64,000 nt of DNA, from positions 1 to 64,000 of the forward strand of contig CANJSF010000014.1 in assembly GCA_947476925.1 (NCBI GenBank), given 5' to 3'. Shown piece after piece: positions 25,691-33,110 of the stretch; position 1 is the first letter of the stretch, and every line of letters begins with the position of its first letter. The DNA is from Rhodospirillaceae bacterium. GTDB taxonomy: Bacteria > Pseudomonadota > Alphaproteobacteria > Rhodospirillales > Rhodospirillaceae. The notes beneath the pieces were generated by a model that worked only from the letters and a program-made list of their open reading frames with translations, was not told where the DNA came from and did not search any database. The position numbers were made by a program, and so were the translations under genes.

Positions 25691-26863
25691 ATGTTCTCCA
25701 TTTTTCTCATTGTTTTTGTCGGAATGTTGGGCACCAGTCTGCTCGCCCCACTCATTCCGTTTTATGCACTGAGATTGGGTCTGTCGCCCGATTACATCAC
25801 CATGATCATGGCGTTGTATTCGCTGTGCCAATTTCTGGCTGCACCTTTGTGGGGTCGCATCAGCGATACGTACGGGCGCAAACCCGTGCTGCTGATCACT
25901 GTCGTCGGCGGTGGCGTGAGCTTTTTACTTCTGGCTGTGGCTGACAATGTGTGGCTGCTGGTGCTGGCGCGCATTGTCGGTGGGCTATGTGCAGGGAATT
26001 TGTCGGCGGCCTATGCTTATGTAAGCGATATCACCACGCCCGATAATCGCGCGGCGGGGCTGGGCAAAATTGGAGCAGCTTTTGGCTTGGGCTTTGTGCT
26101 GGGTCCGGCCATCGGCGGATTTCTGGCGGGTGGTGATTCTGCGCTCAGCGCCAACTTCGCGCGCCCGGCTTATGCTGCTGCTGCAATGTCTGGGCTCGCG
26201 TTTCTTGCCACACTCGCGTTCTTGAAAGAGTCGCGAAAAACAATGCCCGGCGCGGCGGCCGCAAAAATCTCGCTTAATCCCTTCGGGCGGTTTGGGGCCA
26301 TCGCCGACAATCCAAATCTGATGATGGTCGTCGGCTTGAATTTTTTGTTGGCCACCTCTGCTTCGGTGCGCGAGTCCACGATTGCGCTGTGGGCACACGA
26401 CCATTTCAGCCTCGATTCACGCGAGCTTGGTTTCCTATTTGCCTACACGGGCGCGGTCATTGTGGTGCTGCAAGGAGCCGCCATGGGCATTTTGTCGCGA
26501 CGTTTTGGTGACGGTGCGATCTTGATTCTGGGCATTCTATCGTACGCATCAGGGCTTGCGTGTTTCATCGTTGCAGATCACGCAGCGCTGCTGATCCTCG
26601 GCACAACACTTAATTCATTCGGCACAGCGGTCTTCTCCAACACGCCGTCGACGATCGCGTCAAAGTTAGCAGGGCCCTACGAGCGGGGCTCGGTGCTGGG
26701 GCTCAATCAGTCATCGGCCAGTTTGGGTCGATTTGTAGGCCCGATGTTTGCCGGCACGCTATACGCCAACATTTCCATCACCGCGCCGTTCTATGGCGGG
26801 ATCGTAGGGCTTGCTGCGTGCTTCGTGATGGCTTTGCTGTTGCGCCGTAAGCTGCTGGTTTAA
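25691..26863 (+). CDS. MFS transporter (TetA/DHA1-like)
   Basis: A 390-residue, 12-helix major facilitator. Motif A is GRISDTYGRKPVLL after helix 2; the helix 4-5 region has ARIVGGLCAGNLSAAYAYV and motif C-like GFVLGPAIGGFLAG, which mark drug/H+ antiporters of the TCR/TetA group. It is probably an exporter of a pathway intermediate or toxic compound rather than a specific tetracycline pump. It follows the beta-propeller gene closely. A 7-bp GC hairpin begins directly after the stop codon. Confidence 0.85.
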   Translation: MFSIFLIVFVGMLGTSLLAPLIPFYALRLGLSPDYITMIMALYSLCQFLAAPLWGRISDTYGRKPVLLITVVGGGVSFLLLAVADNVWLLVLARIVGGLCAGNLSAAYAYVSDITTPDNRAAGLGKIGAAFGLGFVLGPAIGGFLAGGDSALSANFARPAYAAAAMSGLAFLATLAFLKESRKTMPGAAAAKISLNPFGRFGAIADNPNLMMVVGLNFLLATSASVRESTIALWAHDHFSLDSRELGFLFAYTGAVIVVLQGAAMGILSRRFGDGAILILGILSYASGLACFIVADHAALLILGTTLNSFGTAVFSNTPSTIASKLAGPYERGSVLGLNQSSASLGRFVGPMFAGTLYANISITAPFYGGIVGLAACFVMALLLRRKLLV

Positions 26864-26880
26864 CGTCCGCCTTGCGGACG
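26864..26880 (+). terminator. GC-rich hairpin after the MFS gene
   Basis: CGTCCGC-CTT-GCGGACG, a perfect 7-bp stem with a 3-nt loop, starts right after the MFS stop codon. No T-run follows, so it may reduce read-through or protect the mRNA 3' end instead of acting as a full terminator. The remaining 107 bp before the ferredoxin gene hold no other visible feature. Confidence 0.4.
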
Positions 26881-26987
26881 AGCTTGGAGCTGATGGGAAA
26901 CAACAAACTGCGAAATCCCTTGCTCGGGGGCAGCGCCTGCGATACCAGCGGCTGCGGATCGTCGTAGCCCTCGGACAGCACATCTCC

Positions 26988-27305
26988 ATGCCCAAAATTC
27001 ACGTCGTCAATCGCGCCGGCAAACAGCACACCATCGATGCCAAAGCTGGTGCAACCCTAATGGAAATCTTGCGTGACCATAATATGGATGTCGAGGCCAT
27101 CTGTGGCGGCTGCTGCAGTTGCGCGACATGCCATGTTTTCATTGACGATGCTTGGGCAGCCAAATTGCCTGCGCGCTCGCCCGACGAGCAAGAGTTGGTC
27201 GAAGAGACCGAGTCCTACAAACCTGCCAATTCGCGGCTCTCTTGCCAAATCAAAATGACCGATGCCCTCGATGGGATTGCGTTGACCGTCGCGCCTGAAG
27301 AATAA
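26988..27305 (+). CDS. [2Fe-2S] ferredoxin, adrenodoxin type
   Basis: A 105-residue ferredoxin. The cluster ligands are C39, C45, C48 (C-x5-C-x2-C in CGGCCSCATC) and C86 (RLSCQI). RSPDEQELVEE is the acidic helix that contacts reductase and oxygenase partners. Ferredoxins of this type feed P450 or Rieske oxygenases; the only such partner visible is the Rieske oxygenase at 20008. No ferredoxin reductase gene is found in the window, so the electron source must be elsewhere. It is followed by a binding-protein gene after 10 bp. Confidence 0.92.
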   Translation: MPKIHVVNRAGKQHTIDAKAGATLMEILRDHNMDVEAICGGCCSCATCHVFIDDAWAAKLPARSPDEQELVEETESYKPANSRLSCQIKMTDALDGIALTVAPEE

Positions 27306-27315
27306 GCTAGAATAA

Positions 27316-28839
27316 ATGGCTCGGCCTCTGCGGCACTTTTTCGCACTGGCGACGGCGATATGGATTGGGCTATCCGCCGCCGCCGCCGCCGAATTGCGCT
27401 ACGGCTCGAAAGGCGTGCCGGTTAGCTTTGGCAATCCGTATATGGCCAATGGTTCGCCCGGCAATTATGTCTGGGCGGCGATGTTTGATGCGCTGACGGC
27501 CATCGACGGCCAAGGAAAGTTACTACCTGCGCTGGCTCTATCTTGGGAGAACACCGAGCCCAAAGAGTGGCGCTTCAAGTTGCGACCCGGCGTGACGTTC
27601 AGCAATGGTGAGCCGTTCACCGCCGATGCTGTGGTGACAGCCATCGCGTGGCTGAAAACAGCCGAAGGTGCGCGGTCGGTGATCGGCAATGAAATTCGCG
27701 ATGTGCTGGAGGCTGAACGTATCGACGATTTAACGGTGGTGATTCGCAGTCAGCGGCCCGATGCAATTATGCCCCAGCGGATGTCAGCGGTTTTGTTGGG
27801 TGCGCCGAGAGCCTGGACAGAATTGGGGCCCGAAGGCTTCGCCAAAACGCCCGCTTCCACTGGTTCATATGCGCTGCAAGACTGGGGTGAGGCGACAGGC
27901 CGCGTGCAGCTCGAGGCATTCGCGCAATCTTGGCGCAAGCCCATCATCGATAAACTCACGATCATCAACCTTCCCGACAACGCCTCACGATTGCAGGCTC
28001 TGCAATCCAAACAGATCGACATTGCCGGAAACATCAACGTCGATGATATCGATGTTGTTGAACTATTCGGCGGGCATGTAGTGTCGGGCTCAGCCGCATC
28101 CGTAATGTCGATGGCTTTTCGTGTGACAGGGGGTCCTTCAGTTCCCTTACGGGACGTGCGCGTTCGCAAAGCCATCAACTATGCCGTTGATAAAAAGCTG
28201 CTCAATGATTCCCTGTTGCGTGGGCTCGCGTTGCCTTCAGGGCAGCCCGCGGCTCGCGGTGTGATGGGCCACGATCCCACTATTGCGCCGTATTTATTCG
28301 ACCTGACGAAAGCCAAAGCCTTGATGAAAGAAGCGGGCTACGAGAAGGGCTTTGCCATGAAGATCGATGTGATTGTGGATCGCACACCGGGCGATGCGGC
28401 GATCTACCAAACCGTCGCCGATATGCTGTCGAAGATCGGCATTAAAGTTGAGCTTCGCACCCTGCCGTTTCCGACGTGGCTGACCAAGTACCTCACGGGC
28501 ACTTGGGACAAAGACACCGATGGGTTTTCACAATCGTGGAATGCGGGCTCGTACTACGATGTCGCACGCCCCATGGAAATTTTCTCGTGCCGCAGGCCAT
28601 TCCCATTTTTCTGTGACCCCGCGCTAACAGCCAGGCTAGAGGCCGCGAACGAGGAAATGAATTTGGTCAAGCGCGAAGCGCTGCTGAAGGACCTTAGCCG
28701 CGGCTATCATGATGCCGCGCCGGCTCTGTATTTGCTCGATTTGAAAGACTTTTTTGCCGTACGGCCCGGTATCGACAATGTTGAGATCGTCAATCGCGTT
28801 CCAGCCTATCACAAAATCACGATCAGCAAAGCACGTTAG
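27316..28839 (+). CDS. ABC transporter substrate-binding protein, family 5
   Basis: A 507-residue periplasmic binding protein with a signal peptide (hydrophobic FFALATAIWIGLSAAAAA). Family marks are GQGKLLPALALSWENTEPKE, FKLRPGVTFSNGEPFTADAV and VRVRKAINYAVDKKLL. It is more like the binding protein at 1345-2835 than the OppA at 21175: both share a GNPY segment near the N-terminus and a late Cys pair (SCRRPFPFFCD here). It has no transporter genes of its own and may supply an alternative ligand to the Opp importer. Its stop codon overlaps the stop of the converging GntR gene by 4 bp. Confidence 0.88.
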   Translation: MARPLRHFFALATAIWIGLSAAAAAELRYGSKGVPVSFGNPYMANGSPGNYVWAAMFDALTAIDGQGKLLPALALSWENTEPKEWRFKLRPGVTFSNGEPFTADAVVTAIAWLKTAEGARSVIGNEIRDVLEAERIDDLTVVIRSQRPDAIMPQRMSAVLLGAPRAWTELGPEGFAKTPASTGSYALQDWGEATGRVQLEAFAQSWRKPIIDKLTIINLPDNASRLQALQSKQIDIAGNINVDDIDVVELFGGHVVSGSAASVMSMAFRVTGGPSVPLRDVRVRKAINYAVDKKLLNDSLLRGLALPSGQPAARGVMGHDPTIAPYLFDLTKAKALMKEAGYEKGFAMKIDVIVDRTPGDAAIYQTVADMLSKIGIKVELRTLPFPTWLTKYLTGTWDKDTDGFSQSWNAGSYYDVARPMEIFSCRRPFPFFCDPALTARLEAANEEMNLVKREALLKDLSRGYHDAAPALYLLDLKDFFAVRPGIDNVEIVNRVPAYHKITISKAR

Positions 28840-29645
28840 CTCAGGTCGTCTGCTTCTTCTTGCGCCCAGCGGAATTTACCCACGCCGTCGGGGCGGCGCA
28901 CCAAGTGAATACGATGCTGATAGAAATCGGCCAAGTATGTGGCTACGTGTTTTTCGACGGGGCGATACGCTGCGTCGAAGACGACCAAGCGATTGCGCAC
29001 CAACGGCGTGCCGACCGCACATTCCAATGCTGTCGCGTCTTGCAAGTCTGCCAATGTCGCGCCAATCAGTTGGTCGGCGCTGACGATGTCGATGCCTTTC
29101 TTCTCAAGTATTGAAAACATCGACAGTGACGCCAACTCCTCGGCTTTAATTTCGATGTTCAGATCTATTGGCAAGTAAGAAATCGAACGACCCACACGGC
29201 GTCCACGTAAAATCCGCACCAAAGAAATGCGCTGCACCAGGGCCCCTGCCGCCAAATTCAAGTCGGCGCAGGTTTCGTCATCGGCGAGGACGGTCTCAAA
29301 TTGAAGTTCTTTAATTTCAGAGCGCTTGGCCATGGCATCCAAACGCTTGAGCAGCTGATCCATGTCGCCTGTCAGCGGCGGCGGGCTGGCACTGCTGGCA
29401 CCTGTCACAAAGGTGCCGCGACCTTGCTCGCGGGAGATCAGTTTATCGTCGGCCAAGTGGTCGACTGCTTTGCGCACGGTAATGCGCGAGACACCAAAAG
29501 TGTCACATAGTTCAGTCTCAGTTGGCAGCTGTGCGCCACGGCTATAGTTGCCGTTGTAAATCCAGTCCCTGATCGTCAAGTAGACTTGATAGTAGCGCGG
29601 AAGTTTAGTTCCGTCCGCCAGTGATTCACTCGGTACTTTATTCAT
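28836..29645 (-). CDS. GntR-family transcriptional regulator (HutC/UTRA subfamily)
   Basis: A 269-residue regulator. The winged helix (about residues 15-80) has the GntR core GAQLPTETELCDTFGVSRIT followed by VRKAVDHL and GRGTFV. The C-terminal UTRA effector domain (about 100-260) includes GRSISYLPIDL and GIDIVSADQLIGA. Such proteins bind short inverted repeats and respond to a pathway metabolite. The gene follows the amine oxidase gene on the same strand by 39 bp and is the only clear DNA-binding regulator in the catabolic region, so it is the best candidate to control it. Confidence 0.9.
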   Translation of the reverse strand: MNKVPSESLADGTKLPRYYQVYLTIRDWIYNGNYSRGAQLPTETELCDTFGVSRITVRKAVDHLADDKLISREQGRGTFVTGASSASPPPLTGDMDQLLKRLDAMAKRSEIKELQFETVLADDETCADLNLAAGALVQRISLVRILRGRRVGRSISYLPIDLNIEIKAEELASLSMFSILEKKGIDIVSADQLIGATLADLQDATALECAVGTPLVRNRLVVFDAAYRPVEKHVATYLADFYQHRIHLVRRPDGVGKFRWAQEEADDLS

Positions 29646-29684
29646 GGCGCCAAATTAGTGCATGGCGTTGGGCCTGTATATGGA

Positions 29685-31088
29685 TCAAACTTTGCCCAAC
29701 ACTTCTATAGCGGCACGTTCGCCCGATTCCATGGCGCCCTCAAGGCCGCTTTGCAGGATGGCGGTATGCTCACCGGCAAAATGCACCCGGCCATGAGCAT
29801 CGGCTGCGATGTTGCCGTACTTGGCAATCTGGCCCGGCCGGCGATAGGCGAAAGTCCCTTTCGACCAGGGGTTCGTCGACCAATTCACCACGGCGATGGG
29901 TTCGATGCGGCCCTTCGTACTGGGACGCGCTTTATGCAATTCAGCGGCGGCGTAACGCAGGGCTTCATCGTCGTTGGCCTTGCGCAGGGCTTGGTTCACG
30001 GGGCCAGTCAGGTACATCCAGATGTAATTGCCGTTCGGCACAAACCAATTGTAGGCCCGCCCCGCTGCGCCGTCGGTCCACAATGACGAACCTAAGCCAT
30101 CGACCTCCCAAAACTTTTCTTTGATGGCGAAGAACGCGCTGGTCGACTGACCATAAGGCATGGCCGCGACGGCTTCGGCTTGCAGTGCGGGCAGGGCAGG
30201 TGTGATTTTGATGGTGCGCAGAACCGTTGCGGGCAATGTGCAGACAACAAATCGACCACGGAACTTCTTGCCGTTGGCGCAGGTGACGCTTGCTCCAGCT
30301 TTTTCAGCAGCGATTCCCACAACGGGCATGTCCATGATCACCGGGCCTTTCAACGATGCGGCCATGGCAACCGGCACCTTGCTCATGCCGCCGACCACGT
30401 GGCTGAAGGGGCCAGAGCCGCGCGCCCATTCCAACATTTTTTGGCCACGTAAATTCCAGAACAACGATTCATCTTTCAGCGAGTCTGCTTGATTGCTGAA
30501 ACTCAGCAGCCTCAGTGTTGCCTCGTCCGCCCCCTTGGATTTGTAAAAATCGTACAACGATGGATCGGGCGTGCTTCGGGCGTCTTCCAACCAGCTATCG
30601 AGCTCCTTCAAGCCACTCTCTTTGGGCAAGAATGCTGAACTCACCGCCATGGGCGGCAGCTTGCGCAAATTTTCAGGCAAGGTGTTTTTGGGCGAAGCAG
30701 CCCAGTCTTTTGGGGCGATGAGCTCGCCGCCAATGTTGAGCGCAAAATCGATGCGCTCAATTTGCCATGGGCGCAATTCCAAACCGAATTTTTGCGCTTG
30801 GTCGCGCACGCGCGCATACAGCGGCCCCACTTCCGAGCCGCCGCTTTCTGGTTTTTCGGGCATGTCGCTTAGCGTGCGCACCCGCCCACCTACACGATTA
30901 TTGGCCTCGAGCACGGTGACGCTCAGGCCTGCGTCTTCTAAAACTTGCGCGGCGTGCAGGCCCGAGAGCCCCGCGCCAATGACAATGACATCCGAATCAT
31001 CGGACGCGCGCACGCGGCCCGTCGATGTGAGCGCAAGGGCCGCTGAGCCAGCAACAAACGTAGCGCGACGTGATACCTGCAATGCCAT
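29685..31088 (-). CDS. FAD-dependent amine oxidase (flavin monoamine oxidase family), Tat-exported
   Basis: A 467-residue flavoprotein. The start at 31088 follows ggag and gives a twin-arginine signal (SRRATFVAGSAALALTSTG). The dinucleotide-binding site is VIVIGAGLSGLHAAQVLEDA (GxGxxG at residues 38-43) with the acidic VLEANNRVGGRV. The C-terminal FAD motif is VHFAGEHTAILQSGLEGAM. This pattern fits monoamine or polyamine oxidases and L-amino acid oxidases acting in the periplasm, producing an imine/aldehyde, ammonia and H2O2. It is upstream of, and probably transcribed with, the GntR gene. Confidence 0.88.
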   Translation of the reverse strand: MALQVSRRATFVAGSAALALTSTGRVRASDDSDVIVIGAGLSGLHAAQVLEDAGLSVTVLEANNRVGGRVRTLSDMPEKPESGGSEVGPLYARVRDQAQKFGLELRPWQIERIDFALNIGGELIAPKDWAASPKNTLPENLRKLPPMAVSSAFLPKESGLKELDSWLEDARSTPDPSLYDFYKSKGADEATLRLLSFSNQADSLKDESLFWNLRGQKMLEWARGSGPFSHVVGGMSKVPVAMAASLKGPVIMDMPVVGIAAEKAGASVTCANGKKFRGRFVVCTLPATVLRTIKITPALPALQAEAVAAMPYGQSTSAFFAIKEKFWEVDGLGSSLWTDGAAGRAYNWFVPNGNYIWMYLTGPVNQALRKANDDEALRYAAAELHKARPSTKGRIEPIAVVNWSTNPWSKGTFAYRRPGQIAKYGNIAADAHGRVHFAGEHTAILQSGLEGAMESGERAAIEVLGKV

Positions 31089-31127
31089 CGGTCGACTCCG
31101 CACCAAAATCTAAGACGTCATAAAAAT

Positions 31128-31145
31128 ATAACCTTTTACGGTTAT
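31128..31145 (-). promoter_or_regulatory. Inverted repeat before the amine oxidase gene (operator or terminator)
   Basis: ATAACC-TTTTAC-GGTTAT overlaps the stop of the methyltransferase gene and lies 40 bp upstream of the amine oxidase start (minus strand). Read on the minus strand it is followed by ATTTTTATG, so it could be a weak intrinsic terminator. Its right-hand half belongs to a 12-mer (taaaaggttata) that recurs at 23903-23914 before the alpha/beta-hydrolase gene, which instead suggests a regulator site. Confidence 0.4.
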
Positions 31146-32104
31146 GCTGTGAACAACCGATCCAGAATGTCACGAGCGCTCGTAGGGTTACCAAGGGCAG
31201 CAAATTTTCGCCATTCGCGCCAAGGGCGTGCGGCGTTGCCCCACAAGCGTTTCAGCGCCATGCCCGACAGGATGTGGCTCAGCTCAGTATGGCGTTGAAA
31301 ATGCGCGGTCACCTTGGCGGTGGCATTTGGGAAATTTGCTGATGACGTAGCGCCAGGGCGCAAGCGCGCGACAATATTCAAGTGCGCAGTTCCGGGCGTT
31401 TCCATCAGGTTCTCAACGCTAAAGCCACTGGCCACAAACAAGCCTTCAAGTCCCTGTCGATTGAAGGTGTGCAGATGGGCTGCATGAAACCGCCGCCGCG
31501 GCGCATGAAACCATGACATCACATTGGGTACTTCCACGACCATTAAGCCTCCTGGCTTCAACCAGCCGGCTAATGTTTTTAGTGCGCTGGCAGGGTTGGC
31601 GACGTGTTCCAACACATGGTGCATTGTGATGGCGTCGAATGTGCTTGCTGGAAAGTCGACACACTCCAGAATGGTCCCACGAATATCCAAGCCGTAAGAT
31701 TGGCTGGCAAATCCGGCGTAACCCGCGTTGGGCTCAATGCCAACGACATCAAAGCCCATGCATGACAAAAGATAGGCAAATTCGCCACCGCCTGCGCCGA
31801 CATCTAAGACTTTTGCGGGAGGGGTCAAAAATTCGCGTAGGCGGCCGAGCCGCTCAAGCGCTCTGAGGCCGGCTCGTAACACGTGTTTGCGCTTGGGCGT
31901 TATCACGCCCTTGTATTCGGCTCTGTATCGCTCGGTGTAATAGGCTGTCAATTCGACTTGGCTTGGTGCCGGGTTCGTGAACACGTGGCCGCAGGCGTTG
32001 CACATGACCGTGCGAAGAGCATTGCCGTTGCGATCACGCAGGCTCACGACTTGGTGGTCACCCGCGCCACACAGGGGGCAGGCCTTTGGCAAGCCAGACA
32101 TCAT
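31142..32104 (-). CDS. Class I SAM-dependent methyltransferase with N-terminal zinc ribbon
   Basis: A 320-residue protein. The N-terminal C9-x2-C12 and C35-x2-C38 (CPLCG, CNACG) form a zinc-ribbon-like part. The methyltransferase domain has motif I VLDVGAGGGEFAYLL, the acidic end of strand 2 (VGIEPN) and AITMHHVLEHVANP. This architecture is common among sugar or lipid methyltransferases of surface polysaccharide clusters. The ATG at 32104 overlaps the stop of the acyltransferase gene (TGATG), so the two are coupled and may both modify the envelope. A longer start at 32161 would extend into the previous gene. Confidence 0.8.
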   Translation of the reverse strand: MMSGLPKACPLCGAGDHQVVSLRDRNGNALRTVMCNACGHVFTNPAPSQVELTAYYTERYRAEYKGVITPKRKHVLRAGLRALERLGRLREFLTPPAKVLDVGAGGGEFAYLLSCMGFDVVGIEPNAGYAGFASQSYGLDIRGTILECVDFPASTFDAITMHHVLEHVANPASALKTLAGWLKPGGLMVVEVPNVMSWFHAPRRRFHAAHLHTFNRQGLEGLFVASGFSVENLMETPGTAHLNIVARLRPGATSSANFPNATAKVTAHFQRHTELSHILSGMALKRLWGNAARPWREWRKFAALGNPTSARDILDRLFTA

Positions 32105-33018
32105 CAGTTGGGCCACCGTTTGTGCATCCACATCCACTGGTCGGGTGTGGCGCGCACCCATTCCTCAATTTTCGCATTGAGGCGCACCAAGGTGTTGTTG
32201 ACGTCGTCGTTGCTGGAGGCATTGCCCTCGACGCTCCAGGGCGATTCAAAAGTAATGCGAAACCGCGCGCCATTCACGCGCTCGCAGCGTGCGGGGATCA
32301 GTTTACAGCCATACTTCATAGCCAGGCGCGCGATGGCTTTGCCCGTGCGTGCGCCCCGACCGAAAAATGGGATCTCAGGCCCGGTATTCGTTTTTTGATC
32401 CACCACCATGAAGACCGTGCCGCCCGATTGGATATGTTCAACGATCAGCCGCAGCCCATCAGCGCCTTTCGGAGCGAGCGCTGCCGCGTATTCATTGCGC
32501 ACGGTGGCGATCATGCCATCAACAAGCCGATTGTTGGGCGCACGGTAAACGATCATCGCTGGCTTGCCTTTGGCCGCCAGCACCATGGGGAGCAATTCCC
32601 AATTGCCGATATGCGCTGTGAATACGATCGCCGATTTATTGTCTTGTGTCGCCCACGCAAGCCCATTTCCTTCCACATCAATCACGCCATCCCAGCGCCG
32701 ATGCCAGAGCTTCGAAAGGTGCGCGTATTCGAACATGACGCGGCCAAAATTATCAAATGCGCCGCGAACAATTTTGCGCTGCTCACCGTTGCTCAGTTCT
32801 GGCATGGCGCGGGCGATATTGCGTTTGGCGATCCGCCAGGGTTTGGAGATAGGGCCCAAAAAGCGCGCAAGCCCTCCACCCATGCTTGAGACCATGCGCA
32901 ATGGCAGGCGCTTGAGGCCTGCGAGCATGAGAAAGGCGAGGGCGGCCTCGACGTAATGGCGGGCTTTGTTGCGCGACGGTGGGCGCGGTGCTTCGGCGGG
33001 TTGAACATTCTCGGCCAT
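32104..33018 (-). CDS. LpxL/HtrB-like lysophospholipid acyltransferase
   Basis: A 304-residue inner-membrane acyltransferase. The catalytic H-x4-E motif is TAHIGNWE, followed by MIVYRAPNNRLVD and VVDQKTNTGPEIPFFGR, as in the lipid A late acyltransferases. An N-terminal hydrophobic segment (VEAALAFLMLAGL) anchors it. It transfers an acyl chain from acyl-ACP to a lipid A precursor or similar lipid. It is divergent from the SpoIIE-HATPase gene across 92 bp. Confidence 0.88.
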   Translation of the reverse strand: MAENVQPAEAPRPPSRNKARHYVEAALAFLMLAGLKRLPLRMVSSMGGGLARFLGPISKPWRIAKRNIARAMPELSNGEQRKIVRGAFDNFGRVMFEYAHLSKLWHRRWDGVIDVEGNGLAWATQDNKSAIVFTAHIGNWELLPMVLAAKGKPAMIVYRAPNNRLVDGMIATVRNEYAAALAPKGADGLRLIVEHIQSGGTVFMVVDQKTNTGPEIPFFGRGARTGKAIARLAMKYGCKLIPARCERVNGARFRITFESPWSVEGNASSNDDVNNTLVRLNAKIEEWVRATPDQWMWMHKRWPN

Positions 33019-33110
33019 GTTCGCTGCCTAAGCCACCGCCGCGCCGCTGGCAAGTCGTTAACCGCCGCAATGAATTTACGCCGGGGGCGGAAACCGTCAT
33101 AGTTAGAGCC

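Noticed and set aside
32979-33110. N-terminal extension of the SpoIIE-HATPase gene
   Set aside because: It runs into the divergent acyltransferase gene and has no domain similarity; the ATG at 33111 suits the domain layout.
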